Assembly (NCBI GenBank): GCA_903825445.1
Contig: CAIKAS010000277.1
Span: forward strand, 20,639 to 84,638
Direction of reading: 5' to 3'
DNA from: an uncultured Acidobacteriia bacterium
Lineage (GTDB): Bacteria; Acidobacteriota; Terriglobia; Bryobacterales; Bryobacteraceae
Length of the DNA: 64,000 nucleotides
The notes below the pieces were generated by a model. That model did not search any database. It saw only the letters and a list, made by a program, of their open reading frames with translations, and was not told the DNA's origin. This document shows positions 1-9,359 of this stretch, in pieces; position 1 is the stretch's first letter; the number at the start of each line of letters is the position of its first letter. A program made the position numbers and the translations under genes.

Positions 1-1020
1 ACCGGCATCGCGCGTTTGCCACAACAGCACGCAATCAGCCGGATCGCTGTCTCGACCCGCTCGACCAGCCTCCTGGTAATACTGCTCAATCGATTTCGGC
101 AGCGCCAGATGGATGACGGCGCGCACACCGGGCTTGTTGATGCCGAGACCAAACGCGATGGTCCCCACCAACACACGGACCTCGTCTGACATCCAGCGTT
201 CCTGATTCTGGCTGCGGTCGGCCGCATCCATCTTGCCGTGATACGGCACGGCTGCAATTCCCTGCCCGCCGAGGAACGCGACCGTTTCTTCCACGCGGGC
301 GATGGTGGGCGCGTAGATGATCATCGTGGATCCGGAATAGGCCTCGACAGCCGCTGTCAGCAGCTGTTGCTGCAACGCCCCGTCGCAGGCGCGAACGAAG
401 TAGTTGAGATTTGGCCGGTGGAAACTCGCGATGTACTTGTGAGGATCGCGCAGGCTGAGTTGCCGCAGAATGTCGTGCCGGACACGCTGGGTTGCACTTG
501 CGGTGAACGCGGCGATGGGCTGATCGGGGAAAAGTTCGCGAAGGCGCCGCAGTTGACGGTACTCGGGGCGGAACTCGTGGCCCCATTCGGATATGCAGTG
601 GGCTTCATCGATGGCGAAGAAGGCCACCGGCACGCGGCTCAGGTAGTCGATGAATTCGTCGCGGAGCAGGCGCTCGGGGGAGACGTAGAGCAGGCGGTAC
701 TCGCCATTCACGGCGCGTCTCATGACGTTTTGCTGTTCCGACCAGGGGATCTGGCTGTTCAGTGCCGCAGCGGGAATGCCCATCTGCTCGAGTTGCGCCG
801 CCTGGTCCTGCATGAGGGCGATCAGCGGCGAGACGACTACGGCCGTGCGCCCGGAAACTACCGCCGGCAACTGGTAGCACAATGACTTTCCGCCGCCAGT
901 CGGCATGACGACGCAGACATCATTGCCGGCGATGAGACTTTCCACGATTCGGCCCTGCAAAGGCCGGAAGTGATCGTAGCCCCAATACTTCCTGAGGACG
1001 GCGTGAAGATCTGGTGTCAC
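1..1020 (-). CDS. recQ: ATP-dependent DNA helicase RecQ (N-terminal part, cut by window edge)
   Basis: This frame runs off the left end, so the ORF track lists only its shadows. Read on the minus strand from a GTG 8 bases after the lysE-like stop, it gives about 340 residues of a superfamily 2 helicase. Visible motifs are a Walker A (MPTGGGKS), the DEAH box in the RecQ context (DEAHCISEWGHEFRPEY), the SAT-type motif (AFTASAT) and motifs V-VI (GLGINKP, QEAGRAGRD). RecQ unwinds DNA 3' to 5' in recombination and repair. The zinc-binding and HRDC regions would lie outside the window, so full length and integrity cannot be judged. It closes a minus-strand run of tightly spaced genes starting at ftsH. 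Confidence 0.93.
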   Translation of the reverse strand, partial: MTPDLHAVLRKYWGYDHFRPLQGRIVESLIAGNDVCVVMPTGGGKSLCYQLPAVVSGRTAVVVSPLIALMQDQAAQLEQMGIPAAALNSQIPWSEQQNVMRRAVNGEYRLLYVSPERLLRDEFIDYLSRVPVAFFAIDEAHCISEWGHEFRPEYRQLRRLRELFPDQPIAAFTASATQRVRHDILRQLSLRDPHKYIASFHRPNLNYFVRACDGALQQQLLTAAVEAYSGSTMIIYAPTIARVEETVAFLGGQGIAAVPYHGKMDAADRSQNQERWMSDEVRVLVGTIAFGLGINKPGVRAVIHLALPKSIEQYYQEAGRAGRDSDPADCVLLWQTRDAG

Positions 1021-1028
1021 TCGCGGGG

Positions 1029-1658
1029 TTATCGCTTCCCGGGCAAGGCGAGCCACAGGCCGAGGCCGGCGAAGACGCCCCCGGTCATCCAACGAAGAAC
1101 AGGCACTCCGGAGTCACGGGACTCCATGCGGCGGCGAAGAGCGCCGCCCACGGCACTGGCCGTAAAGGCCACCAGAATATTGAACAGGGTGCCGGAGACA
1201 TCGAAGATGAGACCGAGCCGGACGGTCTGCCCGAAGGCTCCGCCCTGAGGCGAGATGAACTGGGGGAGAAACGCGAGAAAGAAGAGGGCGACCTTCGGGT
1301 TGAGAATATTCGTGAGGGCGCCCTGCAGGAAGATGCGGGAAAGACTTGTCCGGGCCAGCGCCGGCTCGCGGGTTCCGGCACCGTGCGAAGTAATGGTGCG
1401 GTAACCGAGATAGATCAGGTAAACGGCGCCCGCATAGCGAACTGCGTTATATGCCGCCGGGACTGCACGGAGCAACTGGGCCAGGCCGAAGGCCACTGCG
1501 AAGATGTGAAAGAAGCAGCCGGCACCGATGCCTATAGCGGAGGCCAATCCTGCTGCCCTGCCCTGACCAATCGATCGGGCAATGATGTACAACATGTCAG
1601 GGCCAGGGGTAATGAACAGAAGAACCATTGCCGCGTAGAACACCGGCAGCGGAGTCAT
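1029..1658 (-). CDS. LysE/RhtB family amino-acid exporter
   Basis: The 209-residue hydrophobic protein has the N-terminal LysE-family signature (FITPGPDMLYI) followed by about six membrane segments with Gly-rich turns. Members export amino acids such as lysine, homoserine or threonine, or other small metabolites, across the inner membrane; the substrate here is not readable. The ATG overlaps the stop of the upstream SGNH-like gene in an ATGA, suggesting translational coupling, and recQ follows after 8 bases. Length is normal for the family. Confidence 0.88.
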   Translation of the reverse strand: MTPLPVFYAAMVLLFITPGPDMLYIIARSIGQGRAAGLASAIGIGAGCFFHIFAVAFGLAQLLRAVPAAYNAVRYAGAVYLIYLGYRTITSHGAGTREPALARTSLSRIFLQGALTNILNPKVALFFLAFLPQFISPQGGAFGQTVRLGLIFDVSGTLFNILVAFTASAVGGALRRRMESRDSGVPVLRWMTGGVFAGLGLWLALPGKR

Positions 1659-2752
1659 TTCGCCGCAACCGGCAGGGGTCGCCGATGTACTTTGGACGGA
1701 TCTTCGGGGGCGGCCAACATGATGCGCAGACGCTCGACGGCGTCGAGAACTATTGGCGACATAATGCGGTAGCCACGGGCGTTAGGATTCACGCCATCGT
1801 CGGAGAACTCGGGCTTCATCATGCCTTTGTCGTCGGCCATGGCGGAGAAGTAATCGATGTAGATGAAGTTCTCGCGAATGCAGTAATCGCGGATCCAGGT
1901 GTTCACCTTCTTGATGGCCTCGGGGGTGCGGATCTTTGCGGCATCGCCGCCGACCGGCAGCAGGGAGGCAAACATCGGCTGGACGCCATGCGCCTTCGCA
2001 ACGTCGCCCATCATGACGAGGTTATCGGCGGTTGCCGACGGGGCGATGCCACGCGCGACGTCTTCCGACCCGGCGAGGACAACGACGGCGAGCGGGCGGA
2101 GAGCCACAACGTCAGCCAGAAACCGGGTCAGGATCTGATTGGTGGTTTGCCCGGCGATGCCGCGACCCACGAAGTCCTGCAGAGTGAAATACTCGTTGAG
2201 ACGCCAAAAGTCCGTCGCGGAATCGCCGAGGAATACGTAGCGGGACTTCGATGCTATGGGCGGGGGAAACTTCGAATTCACCGCGGCATAGCGCTTCAGG
2301 TTGTTGGGATCGGCTGCGGTGGCACGTATTTCCGCCTGCGCGGCGCCGAGCAGGACAGCGAAATGGCGATCCAGCCGCTGCAGGTTGTCGCGCAACTCGA
2401 GGAATTGTTGGGAGGCTGTGGGCGGAAAGAAGTCGGGGCGCGGCAAGGTATCTGCCAGCGCAAGATAGGCACGGATCTGATTACTGAACTGGAGGGTTAG
2501 GGAGGGGTCGCGTTGGGACTTGCCGAGGGCGGTCGCGGTGGCCTGCGCATTCTGCCGGAGCTGTTCGCTGGCGCGAACGAGGCCAGGCACCGCAACCGCA
2601 GTCGACTCCATCAACTGCATTACCCGCGTGGCCGTGAGCTGAGTTTCCGCGGGGCTGAGCAGAGCATTGGCCGGACTCTGCGCGAAAGCGGCGGTGGAAA
2701 AAAACTGCAGGAAAGCCACCGCTAAAACCGGAGCTACTCGGGTGCGTCGCAT
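1655..2752 (-). CDS. Secreted SGNH/GDSL-like protein with degenerate catalytic blocks
   Basis: The ORF extends upstream of 2752, but the ATG at 2752 is preferred: it starts directly with a signal peptide (VAFLQFFSTAAFAQ) and lies 4 bases after the DUF3108 stop. About 365 residues. The N-terminal third is helical and unassigned. The C-terminal part is SGNH-like: block I GDSATDF keeps the nucleophile Ser, and block II has the expected Gly (RGIAGQTT). Block III reads GSED where GxND is usual, and block V reads DGVNPNARGY where DxxHPN is usual, so the catalytic His is replaced by Asn. It may be a non-catalytic carbohydrate-binding relative or use altered chemistry. The neighbouring DUF3108 protein is also predicted to be exported. 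Confidence 0.75.
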   Translation of the reverse strand: MRRTRVAPVLAVAFLQFFSTAAFAQSPANALLSPAETQLTATRVMQLMESTAVAVPGLVRASEQLRQNAQATATALGKSQRDPSLTLQFSNQIRAYLALADTLPRPDFFPPTASQQFLELRDNLQRLDRHFAVLLGAAQAEIRATAADPNNLKRYAAVNSKFPPPIASKSRYVFLGDSATDFWRLNEYFTLQDFVGRGIAGQTTNQILTRFLADVVALRPLAVVVLAGSEDVARGIAPSATADNLVMMGDVAKAHGVQPMFASLLPVGGDAAKIRTPEAIKKVNTWIRDYCIRENFIYIDYFSAMADDKGMMKPEFSDDGVNPNARGYRIMSPIVLDAVERLRIMLAAPEDPSKVHRRPLPVAAK

Positions 2753-2756
2753 ATCT

Positions 2757-3572
2757 CTATTTTGCACCCGGAACGGGCACGGCGGAAGGGGGTTTTTCCA
2801 TGCGAAAGGTAATAGTGCCGATGGCGATCTGAAGGCGGACCTGGAGCTGAATGGGCAGGCGCTTGTCATCGTCGGTAATCCAGACGTGCAGATGACCGGA
2901 CCGCCGGAACAGCACGTTATCGAAAAGATAGATTTCGTAGAGGATGGTGTTGACGGTGCCGAAATCGGTCTTGAGGGCCTCGCGGCGCTGGGCCTCCACT
3001 TTGGCCATGACGAACTTCTTGCCGTCACTTACCGGAATCAGAGCGGACTTGCCGGGATCGAGGCGTAGATAGCGGAGGGAGATGAGGCCACCGATCAGAT
3101 CGTGAACGCAGCCGGGGATCGTCACTTCCTGAGTCACGGTGGAGTTCCTGGTCAGGTCCTTTTCGAGGTAGCTTGCTTTGTGGGCCGCCGAGTCATAGGT
3201 GATGCGGGTCTCCTTATGACGGCCACCTTCCTGCGCCTGAATCAGGGAACTTTGGGCGCAGAAACCAGGCGCGAGGGATGCGGTGTACTCGTCGTTGACC
3301 AGGTAGAGTCGCGAGACAAGACCGGCGGATTCGACGTGGAGGCGGACATCGCCCGCCTCAGGACCGGCTGAAGGGGAGGCGTTCCATTCGAGGTGAGCCT
3401 TTCCTGCTGTGATCAGACGCCATTCGATGGCGTAGTCGAACGCTTCGTGAGCGGGAGGAACGAGGGCAGGCGCGGCGTTAAAGGCTGCCTGCGGGGTGGC
3501 TAACGCTGGAAGGAAGATTGCGATGGCCAGCAGTGGCGCGACGCGGCGTGTAATCGGGGGCCATCTGGACAT
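2757..3572 (-). CDS. DUF3108 family exported protein
   Basis: 271 residues with an N-terminal hydrophobic signal segment (VAPLLAIAIFLPALATPQAA) and a beta-rich body resembling DUF3108. Typical features are FDYAIEWRLITAGKAHLEW near the start, the YLVNDEYTASL segment and TVNTILYEIYLFD later. DUF3108 proteins are probably periplasmic or lipid-associated beta proteins of unknown biochemical role. The gene sits 16 bases after the HAD phosphatase and 4 bases before the SGNH-like gene, so it is likely co-transcribed with both. ATG start with the signal peptide immediately after it. Confidence 0.75.
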   Translation of the reverse strand: MSRWPPITRRVAPLLAIAIFLPALATPQAAFNAAPALVPPAHEAFDYAIEWRLITAGKAHLEWNASPSAGPEAGDVRLHVESAGLVSRLYLVNDEYTASLAPGFCAQSSLIQAQEGGRHKETRITYDSAAHKASYLEKDLTRNSTVTQEVTIPGCVHDLIGGLISLRYLRLDPGKSALIPVSDGKKFVMAKVEAQRREALKTDFGTVNTILYEIYLFDNVLFRRSGHLHVWITDDDKRLPIQLQVRLQIAIGTITFRMEKPPSAVPVPGAK

Positions 3573-3588
3573 CCAATGGTTCAGTTTC

Positions 3589-4237
3589 TCATATTGCGAT
3601 CAGTTCACGGGGGTGAGTGATCCAGTAGTCGGGAGACCATTTTGCCATGTCCTCGCGGTTGCCGTAGCCGTAGAGGACGGCGCAAGTGCGCATTCCGGCG
3701 CGGCGACCGGCTTCCATGTCGGCGGCGGAGTCACCTACGAAGAGGCAGTCGTCGGGCTTCGCGCCCACTGCTTCCATGGAGCGCAAGAGGACGTCCGGTT
3801 CGGGCTTGCAGGGGAAACCGTCTGTGCCCTGGACGTGATCGAAATGGGGCAGGAGTCCAAACATTTCGAGGACAATGCGGGTGGTGGGAGTGCCTTTGGT
3901 GGTGGCGGTAGACTTGCGGCCGGGTAACGCCGCCAGCGTTTCCTTCACGCCGGGGTAGAGTTTCGTGGAGGCATGTCCGCGACCCGTATAGACTGCGCGG
4001 TATTGCTGGATGAGGTCGTTGAGCTGTTCGCGATTGAAATCCGGACGGACTTCCTGGAAGCAGACATCGAGGTGGTAGCCGATGAAGCTGCGCAGGTACT
4101 CGAATTCGAGTGGCTGCGGAGCGTGTGGAGAAAGCACCTGGTGGATTGCGCCGCAGATGTCCGCGGCGGAATCGAGCAGTGTCCCGTCCACATCGAAAAT
4201 GTAGACGGGGAAGGCAGGGATATTTGCGGTCGACAAG

Positions 4238-4260
<23 letters not shown>
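3589..4260 (-). CDS. HAD-superfamily phosphatase, phosphoglycolate-phosphatase-like
   Basis: 223 residues. HAD motif I is [10 protein letters not shown] (nucleophile Asp about residue 23), motif III Lys lies near [10 protein letters not shown], and motif IV is [13 protein letters not shown] small helical cap is expected between motif I and the core ([10 protein letters not shown]...PDFNREQ). This matches the Gph/PhoB-like branch that removes phosphate from 2-phosphoglycolate or similar small metabolites; the substrate is an inference. The start codon lies 23 bases inside the ftsH 3' end, a typical operon overlap. Confidence 0.82.
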
Positions 4261-6151
<1,891 letters not shown>

Positions 6152-6257
6152 AAAACCTCATTTACCGATCTCGTCTATTACGCCCGAACAGCTGTACGCC
6201 GAATAAGCCCTGCAATTTCAGCGCCGCTTGACATCAAAAAAGACCCGCGCTATTGGT

Positions 6258-7613
6258 TTAGACGTTTCGGCGGACCGATTCGATTCCAACTGAAGCCAAA
6301 TCCCGTACCAAAAGGATAGATTCGCTATCCGTCGTTGCAGCAAAATTCCTGTTTGCACCAAATCTTCGGGTCCAGACGATTGCGTCTCCCATCACAATGA
6401 CGGGCCATCTGCGCCGTTCCCAAAGTGGAATCCGGAAATCCTGAAACAAGGTCTTGATTTTGACCGCTCCAGGATGACCGTACCGTTCGAACTGGTCTCC
6501 GGGGCGCCAGTTGCGGAGGTGCAATGAACCAAGGCACTTTGCCTGGTCCAAAGCGTTCACGTCACTATTATATACGCCATCGGGGGTGACGAGTTCCATC
6601 TCAATGGTTAAGCGGCGGTCCGGGAGGCTGGTGAGGCCTGGAACGGACAGGGGAACTTCGAAATTTCGCTCTATCCGGGCGTCGAAACCCTGGGGGGCGA
6701 GGCGGAGCTGGTCGAAGGAGCGGTAGACGTCGAGATCCGGCAACTGGATGCGACCGCTGCCTTCGCGGGTGGCCATGAGGGCGCGGATACCCTCTATATG
6801 GTGGAAGCCGATGGCCCGGAGGTGGCCGCGGACGCGTTCGACGGCGCGGCGGAGCAGGCGGCGCTGGGCGGCGAGAGGAAGTTCGACGAAAGGCTCGATG
6901 TTGAGCAGGACGGTTTCGGGCGCGGTTTGGAGATACAGAGGTTCCAGCAGGTCGAGTTCGGTAGTCCAGTAGTCTTCTTCGGCGCGCGCCCATTCAGCAG
7001 TGGAGGCGAGGACTTCGGGAAGCGCGGGGTTCAGCTGCGTGAGTTCCGGTAAGATGTTGTGCCGGATACGGTTGCGCTGGTAGTCGGTATTGGCGTTGGA
7101 CGCGTCTTCGCGCCATTCGATATTACGGGTCTTTAGGTATTCGCGAATTTCGGCGCGGCGGATGGAGAGTAGCGGGCGGATGGTGCCGGTGGCGGTTTCG
7201 GGGCGAATGCCGCTGAGGCCGGCGGAACCGGAGCCGCGCAGGAAACGGAAGAGGACGGTTTCGGCCTGGTCGTCCAATGTGTGGCCGGTGGCGACGGTGT
7301 CGCAGATGCCCTGGCTAATGCAATCGGAAAAGAATTGGTAGCGCAGGCGGCGGGCTTCCTGTTCGGTGTTGCCCTCAGCGGGCGGGAGAGTGGCCACGTG
7401 GCAGGAGAGGTCTGCGGCGGCGGCGAGGGCGCGAACGAAGGCTTCATCGGCGTCGGATTCGGGGCCGCGAAGTTTGTGGTTGACGTGGAGGATAGCGGCG
7501 GCGACGTTGAGTTCGCGGAGGACGGTCAAGAGGAAGACAGAATCTGCACCACCAGACACAGCTACGCCGATGCGTTTGTGGTCGGCGACGGCAGTGGAGA
7601 TGCGGGTGAACAC
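6258..7613 (-). CDS. tilS: tRNA(Ile)-lysidine synthase
   Basis: 451 residues. The PP-loop ATP-pyrophosphatase motif SGGADS is at about 20-25, followed by the family signature ILHVNHKLRG and TGHTLDDQAETVLFR. The C-terminal part includes the TilS substrate-binding domain (RNWRPGDQF, KIKTLFQDFRIP). It converts cytidine 34 of the CAU-anticodon tRNA(Ile) to lysidine so that AUA is read as Ile. A gap of about 100 bases separates it from ftsH downstream; I see no convincing terminator there. Essential housekeeping gene and the last conserved gene before the accessory island. Confidence 0.96.
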   Translation of the reverse strand: MFTRISTAVADHKRIGVAVSGGADSVFLLTVLRELNVAAAILHVNHKLRGPESDADEAFVRALAAAADLSCHVATLPPAEGNTEQEARRLRYQFFSDCISQGICDTVATGHTLDDQAETVLFRFLRGSGSAGLSGIRPETATGTIRPLLSIRRAEIREYLKTRNIEWREDASNANTDYQRNRIRHNILPELTQLNPALPEVLASTAEWARAEEDYWTTELDLLEPLYLQTAPETVLLNIEPFVELPLAAQRRLLRRAVERVRGHLRAIGFHHIEGIRALMATREGSGRIQLPDLDVYRSFDQLRLAPQGFDARIERNFEVPLSVPGLTSLPDRRLTIEMELVTPDGVYNSDVNALDQAKCLGSLHLRNWRPGDQFERYGHPGAVKIKTLFQDFRIPLWERRRWPVIVMGDAIVWTRRFGANRNFAATTDSESILLVRDLASVGIESVRRNV

Positions 7614-7668
7614 AATCTGATCTTAATAGCCGTCGACAAACGCCGATGGACGCCGATAGCGCAAAAAG

Positions 7669-8364
7669 CTAGGCGGCATGCTGCATTGGGGCCGCGTTTT
7701 TTGCGTCGCGGGGCGTTTTACAAAACGAAGCCGATTCGCTGGATGACGGCAGTGGGGCGGCGAGCATGGCGTCGATTCGCAGCGTTTCCCGGAGCCCTTC
7801 GAGGCGGAATTCAGCTGCGGATTGTTGGGTGAGTTGCTTTTCGATGGATCGCCAGTCGCAGATGCCCATATAAGAGAGATCCGTGCCGTCTTCGGTGGAT
7901 TCGTTGCGGTAGAGGCGATCGGTCTGGAGTTTTCGGAGTTCGGCGGTGCATTTGTGCATGAGGCGGTGGGCCTGGGAGCGGGCGCGGTCGACGGAGATCT
8001 GGAGTTTGGCCTGGGATTCTACCTGCATGGGGTCGGGGATGTTGCCGGTATCGTCGCCTGTTTCGTGGTCGGTGGGGACCATGCTGGCTTCGACGAGACC
8101 GCAGCGGCGGAGACGCCACATGGCGCGGCGGATTTCGTTGACCAGTTCGTGTTCGAGCATGCCTTGCGGGGCTAGGTCGTGGTTAAGGGCCTTGTCGAGG
8201 TCGGCGTAGGCGGATTGCTCGGCGGGGCGGATGAAGTCGTGGTCGGTGAAGAGGCCGTGGGTGGTGGCGTTCTTCGAGGATGTTGTTTTGCCTTCTTCGG
8301 TGCGGGGTCCGGTGGAGGATCGGGCGTTGATCGCGTTGGCGATGCTTTGCGCGGGACTGGACAT
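7669..8364 (-). CDS. STGPRT...NA..HGL-type protein, function unknown
   Basis: The track ORF is longer, but the ATG at 8364 is the sensible start. A GGAAC-type ribosome-binding site precedes it and the conserved part begins there. 231 residues. The N-terminus carries the motif STGPRTEEGK followed by KNATTHGLF, the hallmark of a protein group that occurs in many copies in Acidobacteria and some Planctomycetes and is normally annotated hypothetical. The rest is helical and charged (HELVNEIRRAMWRLRRC) with no recognisable active site. It lies in the lower-GC island between tilS and the reverse-transcriptase cassette. Function unknown; a DNA-binding role is only a guess from the basic helical N-terminus. 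Confidence 0.7.
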   Translation of the reverse strand: MSSPAQSIANAINARSSTGPRTEEGKTTSSKNATTHGLFTDHDFIRPAEQSAYADLDKALNHDLAPQGMLEHELVNEIRRAMWRLRRCGLVEASMVPTDHETGDDTGNIPDPMQVESQAKLQISVDRARSQAHRLMHKCTAELRKLQTDRLYRNESTEDGTDLSYMGICDWRSIEKQLTQQSAAEFRLEGLRETLRIDAMLAAPLPSSSESASFCKTPRDAKNAAPMQHAA

Positions 8365-8639
8365 TTTCTGGTTCCTTTTTTCGGCGTGAATTGGGGAGCG
8401 AATGCGGCGGCTCTCCTGGAGACAGAGTTGCATGCTGGAAGGGGGTCGAAAGGCGGGAGGGCGGTAAGGTGATGAAAACAGGGTGACGATATATTTTGAA
8501 ATCTGTGACTCACCCACGACCGGGCTTCGCTCCGGCCACAACGAGGGCTGACATGGGGATGAGAGGACGCAGCTATGGAGTGCGTAAAGGGTAGTTCCGC
8601 CTAACGTGTCTTGACCAAAGCTTATGGACACTAACGCAG

Positions 8640-9359
8640 TCAGCCAGTTCTGTATCTACTGAAGGGCTCGGCGATATAATTAACAATCTCAGATAGCACA
8701 ACCGCCGCCGTCATACCTGCCGTCGTCATGCATAACGTTTCGAGATCATCCTCAAGGTAAATTCCAGACCGAGGGTTAACCAAACAGACTGTTTTAATAT
8801 CGTATTTCTTTATGCTGAAATTAAGAGCACAGTAGCAAAGCAACTGTCTGATATCAGCGCCGCGAAATTGCCGTTCACCGGCCTTCACCTCGAAGAGTGT
8901 GTAATCTCCGAGCACATCGCCTACCGCTTCGTCGAGCCACCCACATCCGGGAAAAGACGGCTTAGCAAGAAGGTTTCTTATAGGGCGGCCAGAAAAAAAT
9001 GCGCTTAGACTCTTTGCAACCGTTGCTGCCTCGCGTAATCCATATTTACCCATCGGCTGCGGAGGCAGTCCAGAAGAGTGCGGCATTTTGGCAATGTAGG
9101 CCAAGGCTTCGCTCGCACACTGGGAGATAAGATTCTCGGGAAGATCTGGCACTGGGACTGATAGCCGCAGTGATGCAGCGAATAATAGAAAAGCACATTC
9201 GTTAACCAAACCCCTCTGGTCAGGCGGAACCAGCGAGTACAGGGGAGCGGCAAATCGGCATAACCTCACGTTGCGCGTCCGAATGTAAGGCTCCTCCATG
9301 GGTAACAGGGAGTTCCAGAAGGCAGAATGGGAAAGAGAGAAGCGCTTTTCGCTTATCAT
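8640..9359 (-). CDS. PD-(D/E)XK nuclease-like protein coupled to the reverse transcriptase
   Basis: 239 residues; no family name recognised. The C-terminal half contains a pattern expected of the restriction-endonuclease-like fold: GDVLGDYTLFEVKAG (candidate Asp148, Glu157 and Lys159), then a helix with RQLLCYCAL (Gln172), then a strand ending CLVNPRSG. The N-terminal half (about 1-110) is helical and may bind a partner or nucleic acid. The ATG overlaps the reverse-transcriptase stop in an ATGA, so the two proteins are probably made together at a fixed ratio. No signal peptide or membrane segment. Inference: effector or processing nuclease of an RT-based defence module. The motif is readable by eye, but fold membership needs a structure or profile comparison. 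Confidence 0.72.
   Translation of the reverse strand: MISEKRFSLSHSAFWNSLLPMEEPYIRTRNVRLCRFAAPLYSLVPPDQRGLVNECAFLLFAASLRLSVPVPDLPENLISQCASEALAYIAKMPHSSGLPPQPMGKYGLREAATVAKSLSAFFSGRPIRNLLAKPSFPGCGWLDEAVGDVLGDYTLFEVKAGERQFRGADIRQLLCYCALNFSIKKYDIKTVCLVNPRSGIYLEDDLETLCMTTAGMTAAVVLSEIVNYIAEPFSRYRTG

Noticed and set aside
1014-1772. 252-aa plus-strand ORF over the LysE gene
   Set aside because: Antisense shadow; the LysE family signature and hydrophobic pattern on the minus strand are clear.
6152-6257. TTGACA-like box in the tilS-ftsH gap
   Set aside because: It reads on the plus strand, against both genes, and its -10 match is poor.
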